Shown here piece by piece: positions 53,382 to 62,232 of a DNA stretch of 64,000 nucleotides (the stretch's first letter is position 1; the number at the start of each line of letters is the position of its first letter). Source of the stretch: DATBGO01 sp963840095. GTDB lineage: Bacteria; Actinomycetota; Actinomycetes; Streptosporangiales; Streptosporangiaceae. Position numbers and translations under genes: made by a program. Location of the stretch: positions 1-64,000 of the forward strand of contig CAWIXN010000009.1 of assembly GCA_963840095.1 (NCBI GenBank), given 5' to 3'. Under the pieces are notes generated by a model. The model was not told where the DNA came from and searched no databases. It saw only the letters and a program-made list of their open reading frames with translations.

Positions 53382-54335
53382 GTGCACGACTCCCGGCGGA
53401 CCCGCTGGGTTCTCGGCGCGCTCCTGGTGGCGGCCATGGTGCTGATTACCCTCGACTACCGGGACGGGTCGGCCGCGCCGCTGCGCGGCCTGCGCAGCTT
53501 CGGCGGCACGGTGTTCGGCGGCGCGGAGCGCGTGGTCAGCGTCGTGACCAGCCCGATCAGCGGGCTCTGGCGGTCCTCGCGGACCTCGGGCGGCACCAGC
53601 TCGCAGGTCGCGGCGCTGCAAGACCAGGTCATCAGGCTCCGCGCCGAGCTCAGCCAGGCGCAGCTGAGCAAGGCCGACTACCAGCAGCTCAGCCAGCTGC
53701 TCCAGCTCTCCGGGAGGGGCGGTTACCGGATCGTCGCGGCCAGCGTCATCGCCATCGGGCAGGGGTATGCGCAGACAGTAACGCTGGACGCGGGCAGCAG
53801 GGACGGAGTGCGGCCGCAGGAGACGGTGCTCGACGGCCAGGGCCTGGTCGGGACGGTCACCGCGGTGAATCCGCAGACCTGCACGGTGCTGCTGGCCACC
53901 GACGCCACCTCGGTCGTGGGGGTCCGGCTGGCGGGCAGCGGCGACATCGGCTGGGTGACCGGGGAGGGCACCACGGCGACCGGCGCGACGCTGCTGCGCT
54001 TGCAGGTCCTGAACGCGACCGCGGCGCTCAGCCCGGGGCAGCAGCTGGTGACCTCGGCGTCGGTCCATGACCGGCCGTACGTGCCCGGCGTGCCGGTCGG
54101 GGTGATCAGCCAGGTGGAGAACCGGGCCGGCTCGCTGACCGCGATGGCCCTGGTGCGCCCGTACGCCGACTTCAGCGCGCTGGGCGTGGTCGGCATCGTG
54201 GTGGTGCCGCCGCGCCATGATCCCCGCTACTCGGTACTGCCGCCGAGCCCGAAGGCCACCCCGAGACCGACCGTGACGGTCACCGTCACGCCCACGCCGT
54301 CGACCGGCTCCGCCAGCCCCGGCACGGGAGGCTGA
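53382..54335 (+). CDS. mreC: Rod-shape protein MreC
   Basis: A 317-residue bitopic protein. A signal-anchor helix lies near residues 9-25 (VLGALLVAAMVLITLDY), a coiled coil at about 67-100 (VAALQDQVIRLRAELSQAQL), then the beta-domain with GVRPQETVLDGQGLVGTV. The last 30 residues are a Pro/Thr-rich tail. GTG 53382 follows GAGGTGATC. It links MreB to PBP2 across the membrane. Confidence 0.93.
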   Translation: MHDSRRTRWVLGALLVAAMVLITLDYRDGSAAPLRGLRSFGGTVFGGAERVVSVVTSPISGLWRSSRTSGGTSSQVAALQDQVIRLRAELSQAQLSKADYQQLSQLLQLSGRGGYRIVAASVIAIGQGYAQTVTLDAGSRDGVRPQETVLDGQGLVGTVTAVNPQTCTVLLATDATSVVGVRLAGSGDIGWVTGEGTTATGATLLRLQVLNATAALSPGQQLVTSASVHDRPYVPGVPVGVISQVENRAGSLTAMALVRPYADFSALGVVGIVVVPPRHDPRYSVLPPSPKATPRPTVTVTVTPTPSTGSASPGTGG

Positions 54336-54373
54336 CACATGCGCTGGTGCGAGCCGGGCCCGGGGAGCCGCGG

Positions 54374-56197
54374 ATGAGGCGAATCGTTCTCTCCGCCGTC
54401 GGCGTGGTCGTGGCGCTGCTGCTGCAGCTGACCCTGGTGAACAGGCTGCCGTGGCCCGGCGCGGGCGCCCCCGATCTGGTGCTGCTCATGGTGGTGGCGC
54501 TCGGATTGTGCAGCCAGCCGGCCGCGGGCGCCATAACCGGATTCCTGGCTGGCCTGTGCCTGGACATCGCGCCGCCCGGAAGCTACCTGGTCGGCGAGTA
54601 CGCGCTGGTGTTCTGCGTGGTCGGCTATGGCTGTGGGCTGCTGCGCGGGCTGCGCGGCGAGTCCGTCGGGCGGTCGGTCGCCGCGGCGATCGCCGCCGCC
54701 GCCGCGGGCGAGGCCCTGGTCTGCGCCGTCGGCCTGCTGATCAGCGACCCGCAGGTCACCTGGCCGGCGGTCAGGCACGTGCTGCCGGCCTCGGTGGCCT
54801 ACGACGCGGTCTTGAGCCCGTTCGTCCTCTATCTCGTGATCCGGGTGCTGGCCCGGGCGGGCGCGCTCGGGCCCTCGAGCCAGCTGGCCGGCGCCCAGCT
54901 GGCCCGCGCGGTCTCGCCCGCGCAGGCCCGGGCCTCGTCCGCCGCGCTGCCCGGCGGCGCGGGGCTGCTCGGCGGTACCGGGTGGCTGGCCGGGCCGAAG
55001 GGCTCCCGCGGCGGGACGGGCGCCCCGGCGGGACGCGGGCCCCGGCTGCGCGGCACCGCGGCCCGGTCGGGCGATGGCTGGATCGGCGGCGGCCCGGCCT
55101 CGTGGCGCAGCGCCTCCTGGCGCACGGCCGCCCGGCGGCCCGGGGCCGGACGACCGCTGCGGCTGCGGCCGGGATCCGGGCAGGCCGGCTCGGCGGCGGC
55201 CAGCCCGGTGCGCCGGGAGCCGCCCCGGCGCCCGGTGAACCTGCGGCTGGGCAGCTCACGCCGTCGCGATCGCGCAGCCGGGCCGGGTACCGGCTGGTCG
55301 GGGCGGGGCCAGGGCAGTGCCGCGGGCAGCCCGGCCCTGCGTGGCAGTCACGGCCCGCCCGGCAAGGCGTTCCGTGGCGGGAGCGCTGGCCGGGGCGGTC
55401 CGGCGCTCCGCTACCGGGGGCCCGGCCCGGGCAGCCCGGCGCTGGGCGGCGGACACGGCCCCCGGGGCAAGGCTTTCCGAGGCTCATCAGGGGCCGCCGG
55501 ATCGGCGTCCCGCTACCGGGGCCCGGGCTCCGGGGGCGGAGCGGCCCGCGGCGCAGGTCACGGTCCGTCGGCCAAGGCGTTCCGCCGCCGGGGCGGGTCC
55601 AGCCCGGCCCTGGCCGGCCGCAGGCCCGGGGGCGGCGGGTCGCTGCTGGCCGGGTCGGGAGCACCGGGTCGCGGCCCGAAGTTCCGGCCGGATGCCCGGA
55701 TGCCGGGCGGATCGGCCTTCGGCTCGCCCAGGCGGGTGCTGGCCGCCCGGCCGGTAACACTGCGGCTGCGCGCCCCGCGGCGCCGTGACGGCGTGCTGGG
55801 CAGCGGCCTGGCCCGGGGCGCGGGGCGCCGCCGCGGGCTGGCTGCCCGGCCGGTCCGGCTGCGGCTGGCCGGGCCGCGGCGCGGGGACGGGGTGGTGGCC
55901 GGCCTGGCACCGGCCGGGCGCAGGTTTGGGCAGCGGTCCCGGCGGGCCACCCCGAGGTTTCGGCGTCGTTCGGGCGGCAGCGCGGCGCTGGCCAGCCGCG
56001 GCAGCGCGGCGCTGGCGGGCCGCAGGAGCGCGGCGCTGGCGGGCCGCAGGAGCGCGGCGCTGGCCGGCCGCGGCAGCGGCCGGCGGTCCGGTAAGCAGGC
56101 CAGATTCCGCTCGGGCCGGCGCTCGCTGCTGACCGGATGGACCCGGCGCAGGCTGGGCAGCCGCCCGGCCGCCTGGCGAACCGGCGGCGGCCGGTGA
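54374..56197 (+). CDS. mreD: MreD with a very long Arg/Gly-rich C-terminal tail (607 aa)
   Basis: ATG 54374 follows GGGGAG and starts the family pattern MRRIVLSAVGVVVALLLQLT. Residues 1-165 are a normal MreD with about five helices (APDLVLLMVVALGLCSQPAA, ITGFLAGLCLDIAPPGSYLV). Typical MreD proteins stop near 160-220 residues. Here ~440 more residues follow, rich in Arg, Gly, Ala, Ser and Pro and poor in acidic residues. They contain internal repeats: (P/R)GKAFRG, RPV-LRL-x-x-(S/P)RRRDG three times, and an 8-residue GSAALAGR unit repeated four times with a 24-bp DNA period. The frame keeps strong GC bias and ends with a GTGA overlap to mrdA. The tail should be cytoplasmic and could bind nucleic acid, lipid headgroups or MreB. 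Confidence 0.85.
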   Translation: MRRIVLSAVGVVVALLLQLTLVNRLPWPGAGAPDLVLLMVVALGLCSQPAAGAITGFLAGLCLDIAPPGSYLVGEYALVFCVVGYGCGLLRGLRGESVGRSVAAAIAAAAAGEALVCAVGLLISDPQVTWPAVRHVLPASVAYDAVLSPFVLYLVIRVLARAGALGPSSQLAGAQLARAVSPAQARASSAALPGGAGLLGGTGWLAGPKGSRGGTGAPAGRGPRLRGTAARSGDGWIGGGPASWRSASWRTAARRPGAGRPLRLRPGSGQAGSAAASPVRREPPRRPVNLRLGSSRRRDRAAGPGTGWSGRGQGSAAGSPALRGSHGPPGKAFRGGSAGRGGPALRYRGPGPGSPALGGGHGPRGKAFRGSSGAAGSASRYRGPGSGGGAARGAGHGPSAKAFRRRGGSSPALAGRRPGGGGSLLAGSGAPGRGPKFRPDARMPGGSAFGSPRRVLAARPVTLRLRAPRRRDGVLGSGLARGAGRRRGLAARPVRLRLAGPRRGDGVVAGLAPAGRRFGQRSRRATPRFRRRSGGSAALASRGSAALAGRRSAALAGRRSAALAGRGSGRRSGKQARFRSGRRSLLTGWTRRRLGSRPAAWRTGGGR

Positions 56198-58317
56198 TCC
56201 CCGCATCCAGGCGGCGCCTCGCGGTCCTGCACGTGCTCGTGGCCGCGCTGCTGATCGGGCTGGGGGTACGGGTCTGGAACGTGCAGATCGCCTCGGGCGC
56301 CTCCTATACGAGCCAGGCCACCCAGGACCGGGTCAGGGACATCATCGTGCCCGCGGTGCGCGGCGAGATCGTGGACGACACCGGGCGGCCGCTGGTGGAC
56401 AACACCTCGTCCCTGGTGATCGCGGTCAACATGGCCGTCGTCTCGAGGGAGCAGGACGGGGGAGTGGCCGAGCTGGGCAGGCTGGCCCGGCTGCTCGGCC
56501 TGCGCGATCAGGTGCTGGCCGACAAGGTACGGCTGTGCACCGTGGGAGTTTCGCAGCCGTGCTGGCCCGGATCGCCCTACCAGCCCATCCCGGTGGCGCA
56601 GAACGTGCCCGACCAGCTGGCCCTGCAGGTGCTCGAGAGCCAGCAGGAGTTTCCCGGCGTGACCGCACAGGTGCAGCCGGTGGTCCACTATTCGCAGCCG
56701 ATAGGTACCGACACCGCCCAGGTCCTCGGCTACCTGCAGCCGATCACCTCGCAGGAGGTGAAGCAGTACGGCCTGCCCGTGACCGGTTTCTCCGGGATCG
56801 ACCTGGTCGGCCAGGCCGGGCTCGAGGAGCAGTATGACCGCCAGCTGCGCGGCACGCTCGGGGACAAGAAGGTCGCGGTGAACGCCGCGGGCGACGTGAC
56901 AGGCACGATCAGCCAGGTCCAGCCCGTCGCCGGCGACGACCTGGTCACCAGCATCGACACCCGGCTGCAGGTGGACACGCAGAACGCGCTCGCCAATGCG
57001 ATCCAGAAGACCGAGGCGGCCGGTAACACCGACGCGACCAGCGGGGCGGCCGTGGTGATGACCACCACCGGCCGGGTGGTCGCGATGGCGAGCTACCCGA
57101 CCTACGATCCGAGCATCTGGACCGGCGGCATCTCGACCAGGCAGTTCAGGGAGCTGTTCGGGACCGCGGACGCCGAGCCGATCCTCAACCGCGCGACCCA
57201 GGGCGAGTACGCCCCCGGGTCAACCTGGAAGGTGACCACCCTGACGGCCGCGGTCGCCCACGGGTTCAGCCTCTACGGCTCGTATGCCTGCCCCGGATCG
57301 CTGACCGTCGACGGGCACACGTTCAACAACGACACCGCGGCCAACTCCGGCTCCATGAGCCTCAGCCAGGCGCTCGTGGTCTCCTGCGACACGGTGTTCT
57401 ACGCTCTCGGCTACGACCTGTGGCTCATGGACGACCGGAAGGCCGACGACGTCACCACCCCCCACGCGCCGGTCCAGCTGATGCAGAAGACCGAGCTGGG
57501 CTGGGGCTTCGGCCAGGACACCGGCATCGACCTGCCCGAGGAGAACCCGGGCACGGTGCCGACCCGCGAGTGGCTGTACTACCTGTGGAAGGACAACGCC
57601 CACAGCGGCGAGAACTGGTGCAAGTACGGCCGCGCCAACGGGAGCTACCTCCAGCAGATCGAGTACCAGGACTGCGTCTCGGGCAACATCTGGACGCCGG
57701 GCCAGGCCGTCATCTCCGCCATCGGCCAGGGCTACGTCACCGTGACCCCGCTCCAGCTGGCCCGCGCCTACGTCGCGCTCGCCAACGGCGGCACTGTGTA
57801 CAGCCCGCGGATCGGCGAGGCCCTGCTCAGCCCGGACGGCAAGACGGTGCAGAAGATCAGGCCGCCGGTGGTGGGCCATCTGCCGGCCTCCAAGGCCACC
57901 CTCGCCTACATCAGGAGCGCGCTGGCCGGCGTGGTGACCTCGGGTACCGCCGCTTCCGCGTTCGGCGGCTTCCCGCTGGGCAAGGTGTGCGTGGCGGGCA
58001 AGACCGGTACCGCGCAGGTGGCGGGCGGCCTGGCCACCTCGGTGTTCGCCTCGTTCGCCCCGTGCGTCGATCCCAAGTACGTCGTGGTGATGATGATCCC
58101 CAAGTCGGGGTACGGCGCTGACGTCTCCGCGCCGGCCGTCCGCCAGATCTGGGACTCGATCTATGGCCTGGAGGGGCACCACGCCGACCTGCCCGGCGGC
58201 AACCTGCCCGCGCTGCCGCACATCGACAACGCCGGGCAGGTCGTCACCTCGGCCCCCGCTGCGAAGCAGACCGGGTCACATCCGTCGCCGGGCCCCTCAC
58301 CGGGGAGCAGCCCATGA
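56194..58317 (+). CDS. mrdA: Penicillin-binding protein 2, elongation transpeptidase
   Basis: A 707-residue class B PBP. GTG 56194 overlaps the mreD stop (GTGA); a longer frame from ATG 56137 is less likely. An N-terminal anchor helix (LAVLHVLVAALLIGLGVRV) precedes the dimerisation domain (VPAVRGEIVDDTGRPLVDN). The transpeptidase has the SxxK motif STWK at 343-346, SCD at 397-399 (in place of SxN, as in other PBP2 enzymes) and KTG at 603-605. It crosslinks side-wall peptidoglycan with RodA. Confidence 0.94.
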   Translation: MIPASRRRLAVLHVLVAALLIGLGVRVWNVQIASGASYTSQATQDRVRDIIVPAVRGEIVDDTGRPLVDNTSSLVIAVNMAVVSREQDGGVAELGRLARLLGLRDQVLADKVRLCTVGVSQPCWPGSPYQPIPVAQNVPDQLALQVLESQQEFPGVTAQVQPVVHYSQPIGTDTAQVLGYLQPITSQEVKQYGLPVTGFSGIDLVGQAGLEEQYDRQLRGTLGDKKVAVNAAGDVTGTISQVQPVAGDDLVTSIDTRLQVDTQNALANAIQKTEAAGNTDATSGAAVVMTTTGRVVAMASYPTYDPSIWTGGISTRQFRELFGTADAEPILNRATQGEYAPGSTWKVTTLTAAVAHGFSLYGSYACPGSLTVDGHTFNNDTAANSGSMSLSQALVVSCDTVFYALGYDLWLMDDRKADDVTTPHAPVQLMQKTELGWGFGQDTGIDLPEENPGTVPTREWLYYLWKDNAHSGENWCKYGRANGSYLQQIEYQDCVSGNIWTPGQAVISAIGQGYVTVTPLQLARAYVALANGGTVYSPRIGEALLSPDGKTVQKIRPPVVGHLPASKATLAYIRSALAGVVTSGTAASAFGGFPLGKVCVAGKTGTAQVAGGLATSVFASFAPCVDPKYVVVMMIPKSGYGADVSAPAVRQIWDSIYGLEGHHADLPGGNLPALPHIDNAGQVVTSAPAAKQTGSHPSPGPSPGSSP

Positions 58318-59654
58318 GCTCGATCCGCGGATCATCCTGGCTGCGGACCGCCCAGGGCCTGCACCCCGGGCGGCGCGGCGCCGGCTACGGCAAGCTCCCC
58401 CCGGTCCGGCCGCCCAGCCAGCGCGCCACCGGGTACGGCAAGCTCGCGCCGGTCCGGCCGCCCGGGCAATCCTCGGGCTCGCCGCTCGGCCAGCAGCCGC
58501 CGCGCAGGTCGCCGCTGCACCGCGCGCTGTCGAAGCAGTCCCCGCTGCGCCAGGTCGACTGGGTGCTGCTGGCCGCGGTGCTCGCGCTGAGCCTGATCGG
58601 GACGCTGCTGGTCTGGTCGGCCACCCAGCCCGGCCTGCGGTCCACGGGCGCCGACCCGCGGACCTACCTCTACAAGCAGCTGCTGAACATCGTGATCGGC
58701 CTGGTCCTCATGGCCGTCGTGACCATGCTGGACTACCGGCAGCTGCGCCTGTACGCGCCGATCCTTTACGGCCTGTCCTGCCTGGGCCTGCTGGCCGTGC
58801 TGACCCCGCTGGGCAGTGCCGTCAACGGGGCCACCGCCTGGATCACGCTTCCCGCCGGGTTCCAGATCGAGCCGTCGGAGTTCGGCAAGCTCTCCATCAT
58901 CTTGATGTCGGCGGCGATCCTCAGCGAGCTGAGGCAGTCGCAGACCAGGCCGCGGATGCGGGCGGTCGCGCTGGCTATCGGCATGGCGGTGGTGCCCATC
59001 GGCCTGGTGGTGCTCGAGCCCGACCTCGGCGTCACGGTCCTCATGGCCGTCCTGGTCGTCGGGTTGATCGCGCTGTCCGGGATAAGGCTGCGCTGGCTGG
59101 CCGGGCTGGCCGCGGCGGCCGCCCTCGCGGTGATCGTGGTCCTGAACCTGCACCTCCTGCAGGCCTATCAGCTGCACCGGCTGACCGCCTTCTTCAACCC
59201 GGCGGCCGACCCGAGGGGCACCGGCTATAGCGCCGCGCAGGCGAAGATCGCCATCGGCTCGGGCGGCCTGCTCGGCCAGGGCCTGTTCCACGGCCAGCTG
59301 ATCGCCGGGAACTTCGTCCCCGAGCAGCACACCGACTTCATTTTTGCCGTGGCGGGGGAGGAACTTGGTTTCGCCGGGGCGCTGGTCATCATCGGGCTGC
59401 TGGGCGTGCTACTGCTGCGGGCCCTGCGGATCGCCGCGCGGGCCGACGACCAGTTCGGCATGCTGGTCGCGGCCGGGATCGCGATCTGGCTGGCCGTGCA
59501 GGCGTTCATCAATATCGGGATGACCGTCGGCATCATGCCGGTGACCGGGCTGCCGTTGCCGTTCGTGTCCTACGGCGGCTCGGCGATGTTCGCCGACATG
59601 ATCGCGGTGGGCGCGCTGAACGCGGTGCACCGGCACCGGACCGTGTTCAGCTGA
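58314..59654 (+). CDS. rodA: RodA/FtsW/SpoVE-family glycan polymerase
   Basis: A 446-residue SEDS glycosyltransferase. A basic disordered start of ~75 residues precedes about ten helices beginning at VDWVLLAAVLALSLIGTLLV. The catalytic Asp-bearing region is EPDLGVTVLM (E-P-D), and the C-terminal signature is PVTGLPLPFVSYGGSAMFAD. ATG 58314 overlaps the mrdA stop. It works as a pair with PBP2. Confidence 0.95.
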   Translation: MSSIRGSSWLRTAQGLHPGRRGAGYGKLPPVRPPSQRATGYGKLAPVRPPGQSSGSPLGQQPPRRSPLHRALSKQSPLRQVDWVLLAAVLALSLIGTLLVWSATQPGLRSTGADPRTYLYKQLLNIVIGLVLMAVVTMLDYRQLRLYAPILYGLSCLGLLAVLTPLGSAVNGATAWITLPAGFQIEPSEFGKLSIILMSAAILSELRQSQTRPRMRAVALAIGMAVVPIGLVVLEPDLGVTVLMAVLVVGLIALSGIRLRWLAGLAAAAALAVIVVLNLHLLQAYQLHRLTAFFNPAADPRGTGYSAAQAKIAIGSGGLLGQGLFHGQLIAGNFVPEQHTDFIFAVAGEELGFAGALVIIGLLGVLLLRALRIAARADDQFGMLVAAGIAIWLAVQAFINIGMTVGIMPVTGLPLPFVSYGGSAMFADMIAVGALNAVHRHRTVFS

Positions 59655-61200
59655 CGGACTCGCTGATGAGCCTGCAGCGGAGCCGGTGCCTGTCGTCGTC
59701 ACTGGTCAGGCAGCGGCCCGTCGGCAGGTCGAACTGCCAGCCGTGCATGGCGCAGGTGAGCGTGGTGCCGTTGATCTCGCCGAACCGGCTGAGGTCGCCG
59801 CGCAGGTGCGGGCAGCGGCGCTGCATGGTCCACTCGCCCAGCTTGATGTCCTCTTCGTCGTGGCTCTGGTCGGCGTACCAGCCTTCGGCGTACATCAGCC
59901 GGTCCGGCGCCAGGCACTTGAAGAACGTGTAGATGTACTCGTTGAACTGGCCGACCCGGCGGGCCCGGAACCGCATGCTCAGGAAGAGGCTGTTGACCCA
60001 GTCGGTCTGGTGGTCGGCGATCAGGCGCTCGATCAGCCCGCGGTCGATGGCGAACTCATAACGGCACGTCTCGCTGGCGAAGGCCCGGACCTCCCCGGCC
60101 GGGAAGTCGATGACGATCGGGTGGTCGCTGCCGGGCCGGAGCAGCACCGGGCCGCCGACGCCGCGCCGGATGTGGTCAGCGAGCTCAAGCAGCGGCTCGA
60201 ACCAGGCCTTCAGCTCGGCCAGGATGTCCACCCCGCCGACCGGCCAGCCGAGCTTGTCCGACGCGATCCGGTCGGCCACCCGCGCGGCGTAGCCGCGGAG
60301 GTAGCTCTCCTTCGCGGTGAACGGCACCAGCGCCTGCTCTCGGCCCTCGGGCCAGTCCACCTCGAAGACGTCACGGTCGTGGTCCACCTCGAGCACCGCG
60401 CCCGGGGTCAGCAGCTGACCCCCGCTGACGCCCTGCTCCCGCAGGTAGTCGAGGAACACCAGGTGGTCAGGAAAGGTGTTCGCCGGGTTTCCGGTCAGGT
60501 CGTTGAAGGCGAAAAGCTCCTCGTCCAGGAAGCAGGGCGGCCCGGCCGACGGCACGACGTGGGTCGCCCCGATGGCCTTGACGTAGCGGACCGCGCGGTC
60601 GAGGCCGTTGGCCCGCTTCGCCGTGCCGAACGAGCGCTTCGCCGCATCGGGGAGATCATAGGTCCATGGCCACCAGATCGCCCCGGAGAACTGCAGCAGG
60701 TGCACGTCGTAGTGACCGAAGGAACGCAGCTCATCCAGGTCGGTGGGGCGCGCGTCGTTCTGGTTGAGGATCCGCGCGGTCCCGTCATCGACGGCCAGCG
60801 CCGAGTCGCCGAGCGGCCCGTCGGTCGGGGATATCAGCGCCTGCACCATCAGCCGCAGCCCGTCCTGCTCGACCACCTGGCCGTTAGGCATCACCCGGAA
60901 CCGGGTGAACCCCAGCCGCTCGAGCTGATCCCGCAGGTCAGGCACCGGGAAGTCAGGCAGCAGCACGGTCGCGTCCTTGGTGACGTGCCTGGTCAGCAGC
61001 TCCGGATCGAAATGGTCCTTATGCAGGTGGGATACGTACAGGTAGTCCACCTGGCCGTAATGGTCCCAGTCCAGGCCGCTGTTGTCAGGAAAGACGAACC
61101 ATGAGTCGAAGTACGCGGGATTCTTCCACGGGTCGCACAGGATGGTTCCGTGCCGCGTCTCGATGTGCATGCCAGCATGGCCCAGGCATGTGATCTGCAT
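59647..61200 (-). CDS. MBL-fold hydrolase fused to a Rieske [2Fe-2S] domain (517 aa)
   Basis: The N-terminal half is a UlaG-like metallo-beta-lactamase fold with the metal motif SHLHKDHFD (H58, H60, D62, H63). A central ~150-residue region follows. The C-terminus is a Rieske centre: CPHLRGD at C463/H465 and CAMHGW at C483/H486. The combination recalls CMP-N-acetylneuraminate hydroxylase architecture, though here the Rieske part is last. It may be an electron-dependent hydroxylase or monooxygenase. It converges with rodA with an 8-base overlap. Confidence 0.85.
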   Translation of the reverse strand: MQITCLGHAGMHIETRHGTILCDPWKNPAYFDSWFVFPDNSGLDWDHYGQVDYLYVSHLHKDHFDPELLTRHVTKDATVLLPDFPVPDLRDQLERLGFTRFRVMPNGQVVEQDGLRLMVQALISPTDGPLGDSALAVDDGTARILNQNDARPTDLDELRSFGHYDVHLLQFSGAIWWPWTYDLPDAAKRSFGTAKRANGLDRAVRYVKAIGATHVVPSAGPPCFLDEELFAFNDLTGNPANTFPDHLVFLDYLREQGVSGGQLLTPGAVLEVDHDRDVFEVDWPEGREQALVPFTAKESYLRGYAARVADRIASDKLGWPVGGVDILAELKAWFEPLLELADHIRRGVGGPVLLRPGSDHPIVIDFPAGEVRAFASETCRYEFAIDRGLIERLIADHQTDWVNSLFLSMRFRARRVGQFNEYIYTFFKCLAPDRLMYAEGWYADQSHDEEDIKLGEWTMQRRCPHLRGDLSRFGEINGTTLTCAMHGWQFDLPTGRCLTSDDDRHRLRCRLISESVS

Positions 61201-61431
61201 CCCACTCCCTCAGTAATGTGCTGCAGCGTTCTTCCGCCCGGAGGACACCATGTGATCATCTCCGTAGATGGCTGCGTCCATCTAACTGGGACGCAGTTCT
61301 AGCACGATTGGTTGGACATCTGGTGGCAGCGACACGGCCCCCGCTGCGCGGTGGCCGACGCGCTGCCCGTTTCTGTCCTGCCAATCTGCGGCGCACGCTG
61401 AGCGTCCCTCGGGTCCGGCTGGGCAGCTCGC

Positions 61432-62044
61432 CTACTCGTTATGGCTGAGCTGACCGTCTGACGATACCGTGGCCGGCGGCGGGAGCGCAGCGCCGGGCTG
61501 GCCCGCGTCCTCGGCGGCTTGGCCCACTGCCTGGTCGGCCCGGCCCGCGGCCTGGTCGCCGACCTGCCCGGCCGCCCGGTCCAGCGCGCCCTCGAGCTCA
61601 GAAAGGAGCAGCTTGACGAACCCGCGTCCGCTGGTGTCGCTGAGCTTGGGCACGAGCGTCTCCTTCAAGCCCTGCGGCATGAAATCCAGCGGCAGCGCAA
61701 GCGGGACCAGGAGTGAAGTACAGCGTCGGGGCGACGATGGGCGCCGCCATCGCGCAGGCGATCGCGACGACCGAGAACGTCGCGAGGCCCGAGTTGCCCG
61801 GCTGGGCGCCGTTGGCCAGCCAGACCAGCCCGCGCAGCTCGGCGATGCCGAGCAGTACGAACACCGCCAGCCAGGCCAGGACCCCGCCGATCGTGGCGAC
61901 CCGTTCCGCCACGCAAAGCTTCGACAAGGCCGGTACGCCTTTGAGATAACGAACGACCTCAGCCGGTCCGCCGCTCAGGTCCAGCTCATGCTCGGTGCGA
62001 TAGGCCGCGAACTCCTGTTCCCACCGCTGATCGTGATGACTCAT
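61432..62044 (-). pseudogene. Two-helix membrane protein gene with one frameshift
   Basis: From ATG 62044 the frame encodes MSHHDQRWEQEFAAYRTEHE, then two hydrophobic segments (GVLAWLAVFVLLGIAELRGL and VVAIACAMAAPIVAPTLYFT). Near 61705-61720 a one-base shift is needed to continue the second helix into LLVPLALPLDFMPQGLKETL and on to an Ala/Gln/Asp-rich end stopping at 61432. The spliced product would be about 200 residues. It may be a real mutation or a sequencing error. The family is not recognised. Confidence 0.6.
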
Positions 62045-62200
62045 GAACCGGGCCAGCGTCGAATGATCGGGGTGCAGGTTCCCGGTGATCACCCGGGCGC
62101 CCACGTCATCGAAGGTGGCCATCTCGATCGCCCGCGACGACCGGACCCCTTGCAGTAGCAGTACATCACCAGCGTCACGATCACCCGCGGGTGATAACCG
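62045..62200 (-). pseudogene. N-terminal relic of an IS1182-type transposase
   Basis: Two frames together encode YHPRVIVTLVMYCYCKG and then VRSSRAIEMATFDDVGARVI followed by GNLHPDHSTLARF. This is the DUF772-like N-terminal region of IS1182-family transposases. One frameshift separates the halves and the rest of the gene is missing. It lies directly upstream of the membrane gene's start codon. Confidence 0.7.
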
Positions 62201-62232
62201 GGACGGCCCTGCCCGCGTCCTGGCGAGCTTGG

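Noticed and set aside
53181..54338. Minus-strand 385-codon frame opposite mreC
   Set aside because: Antisense shadow; mreC has the right size, motifs and position.
55487..56206. The alternative that the MreD tail is only an open shadow frame and MreD ends early
   Set aside because: There is no stop after the membrane domain in the MreD frame, and the frame ends with an exact GTGA overlap to mrdA; kept as a real tail but flagged for testing.
62178..62193. Perfect palindrome ATCACCCGCGGGTGAT resembling the shared operator
   Set aside because: It lies inside the IS1182 relic coding sequence and lacks the 7-base spacer of the other sites.
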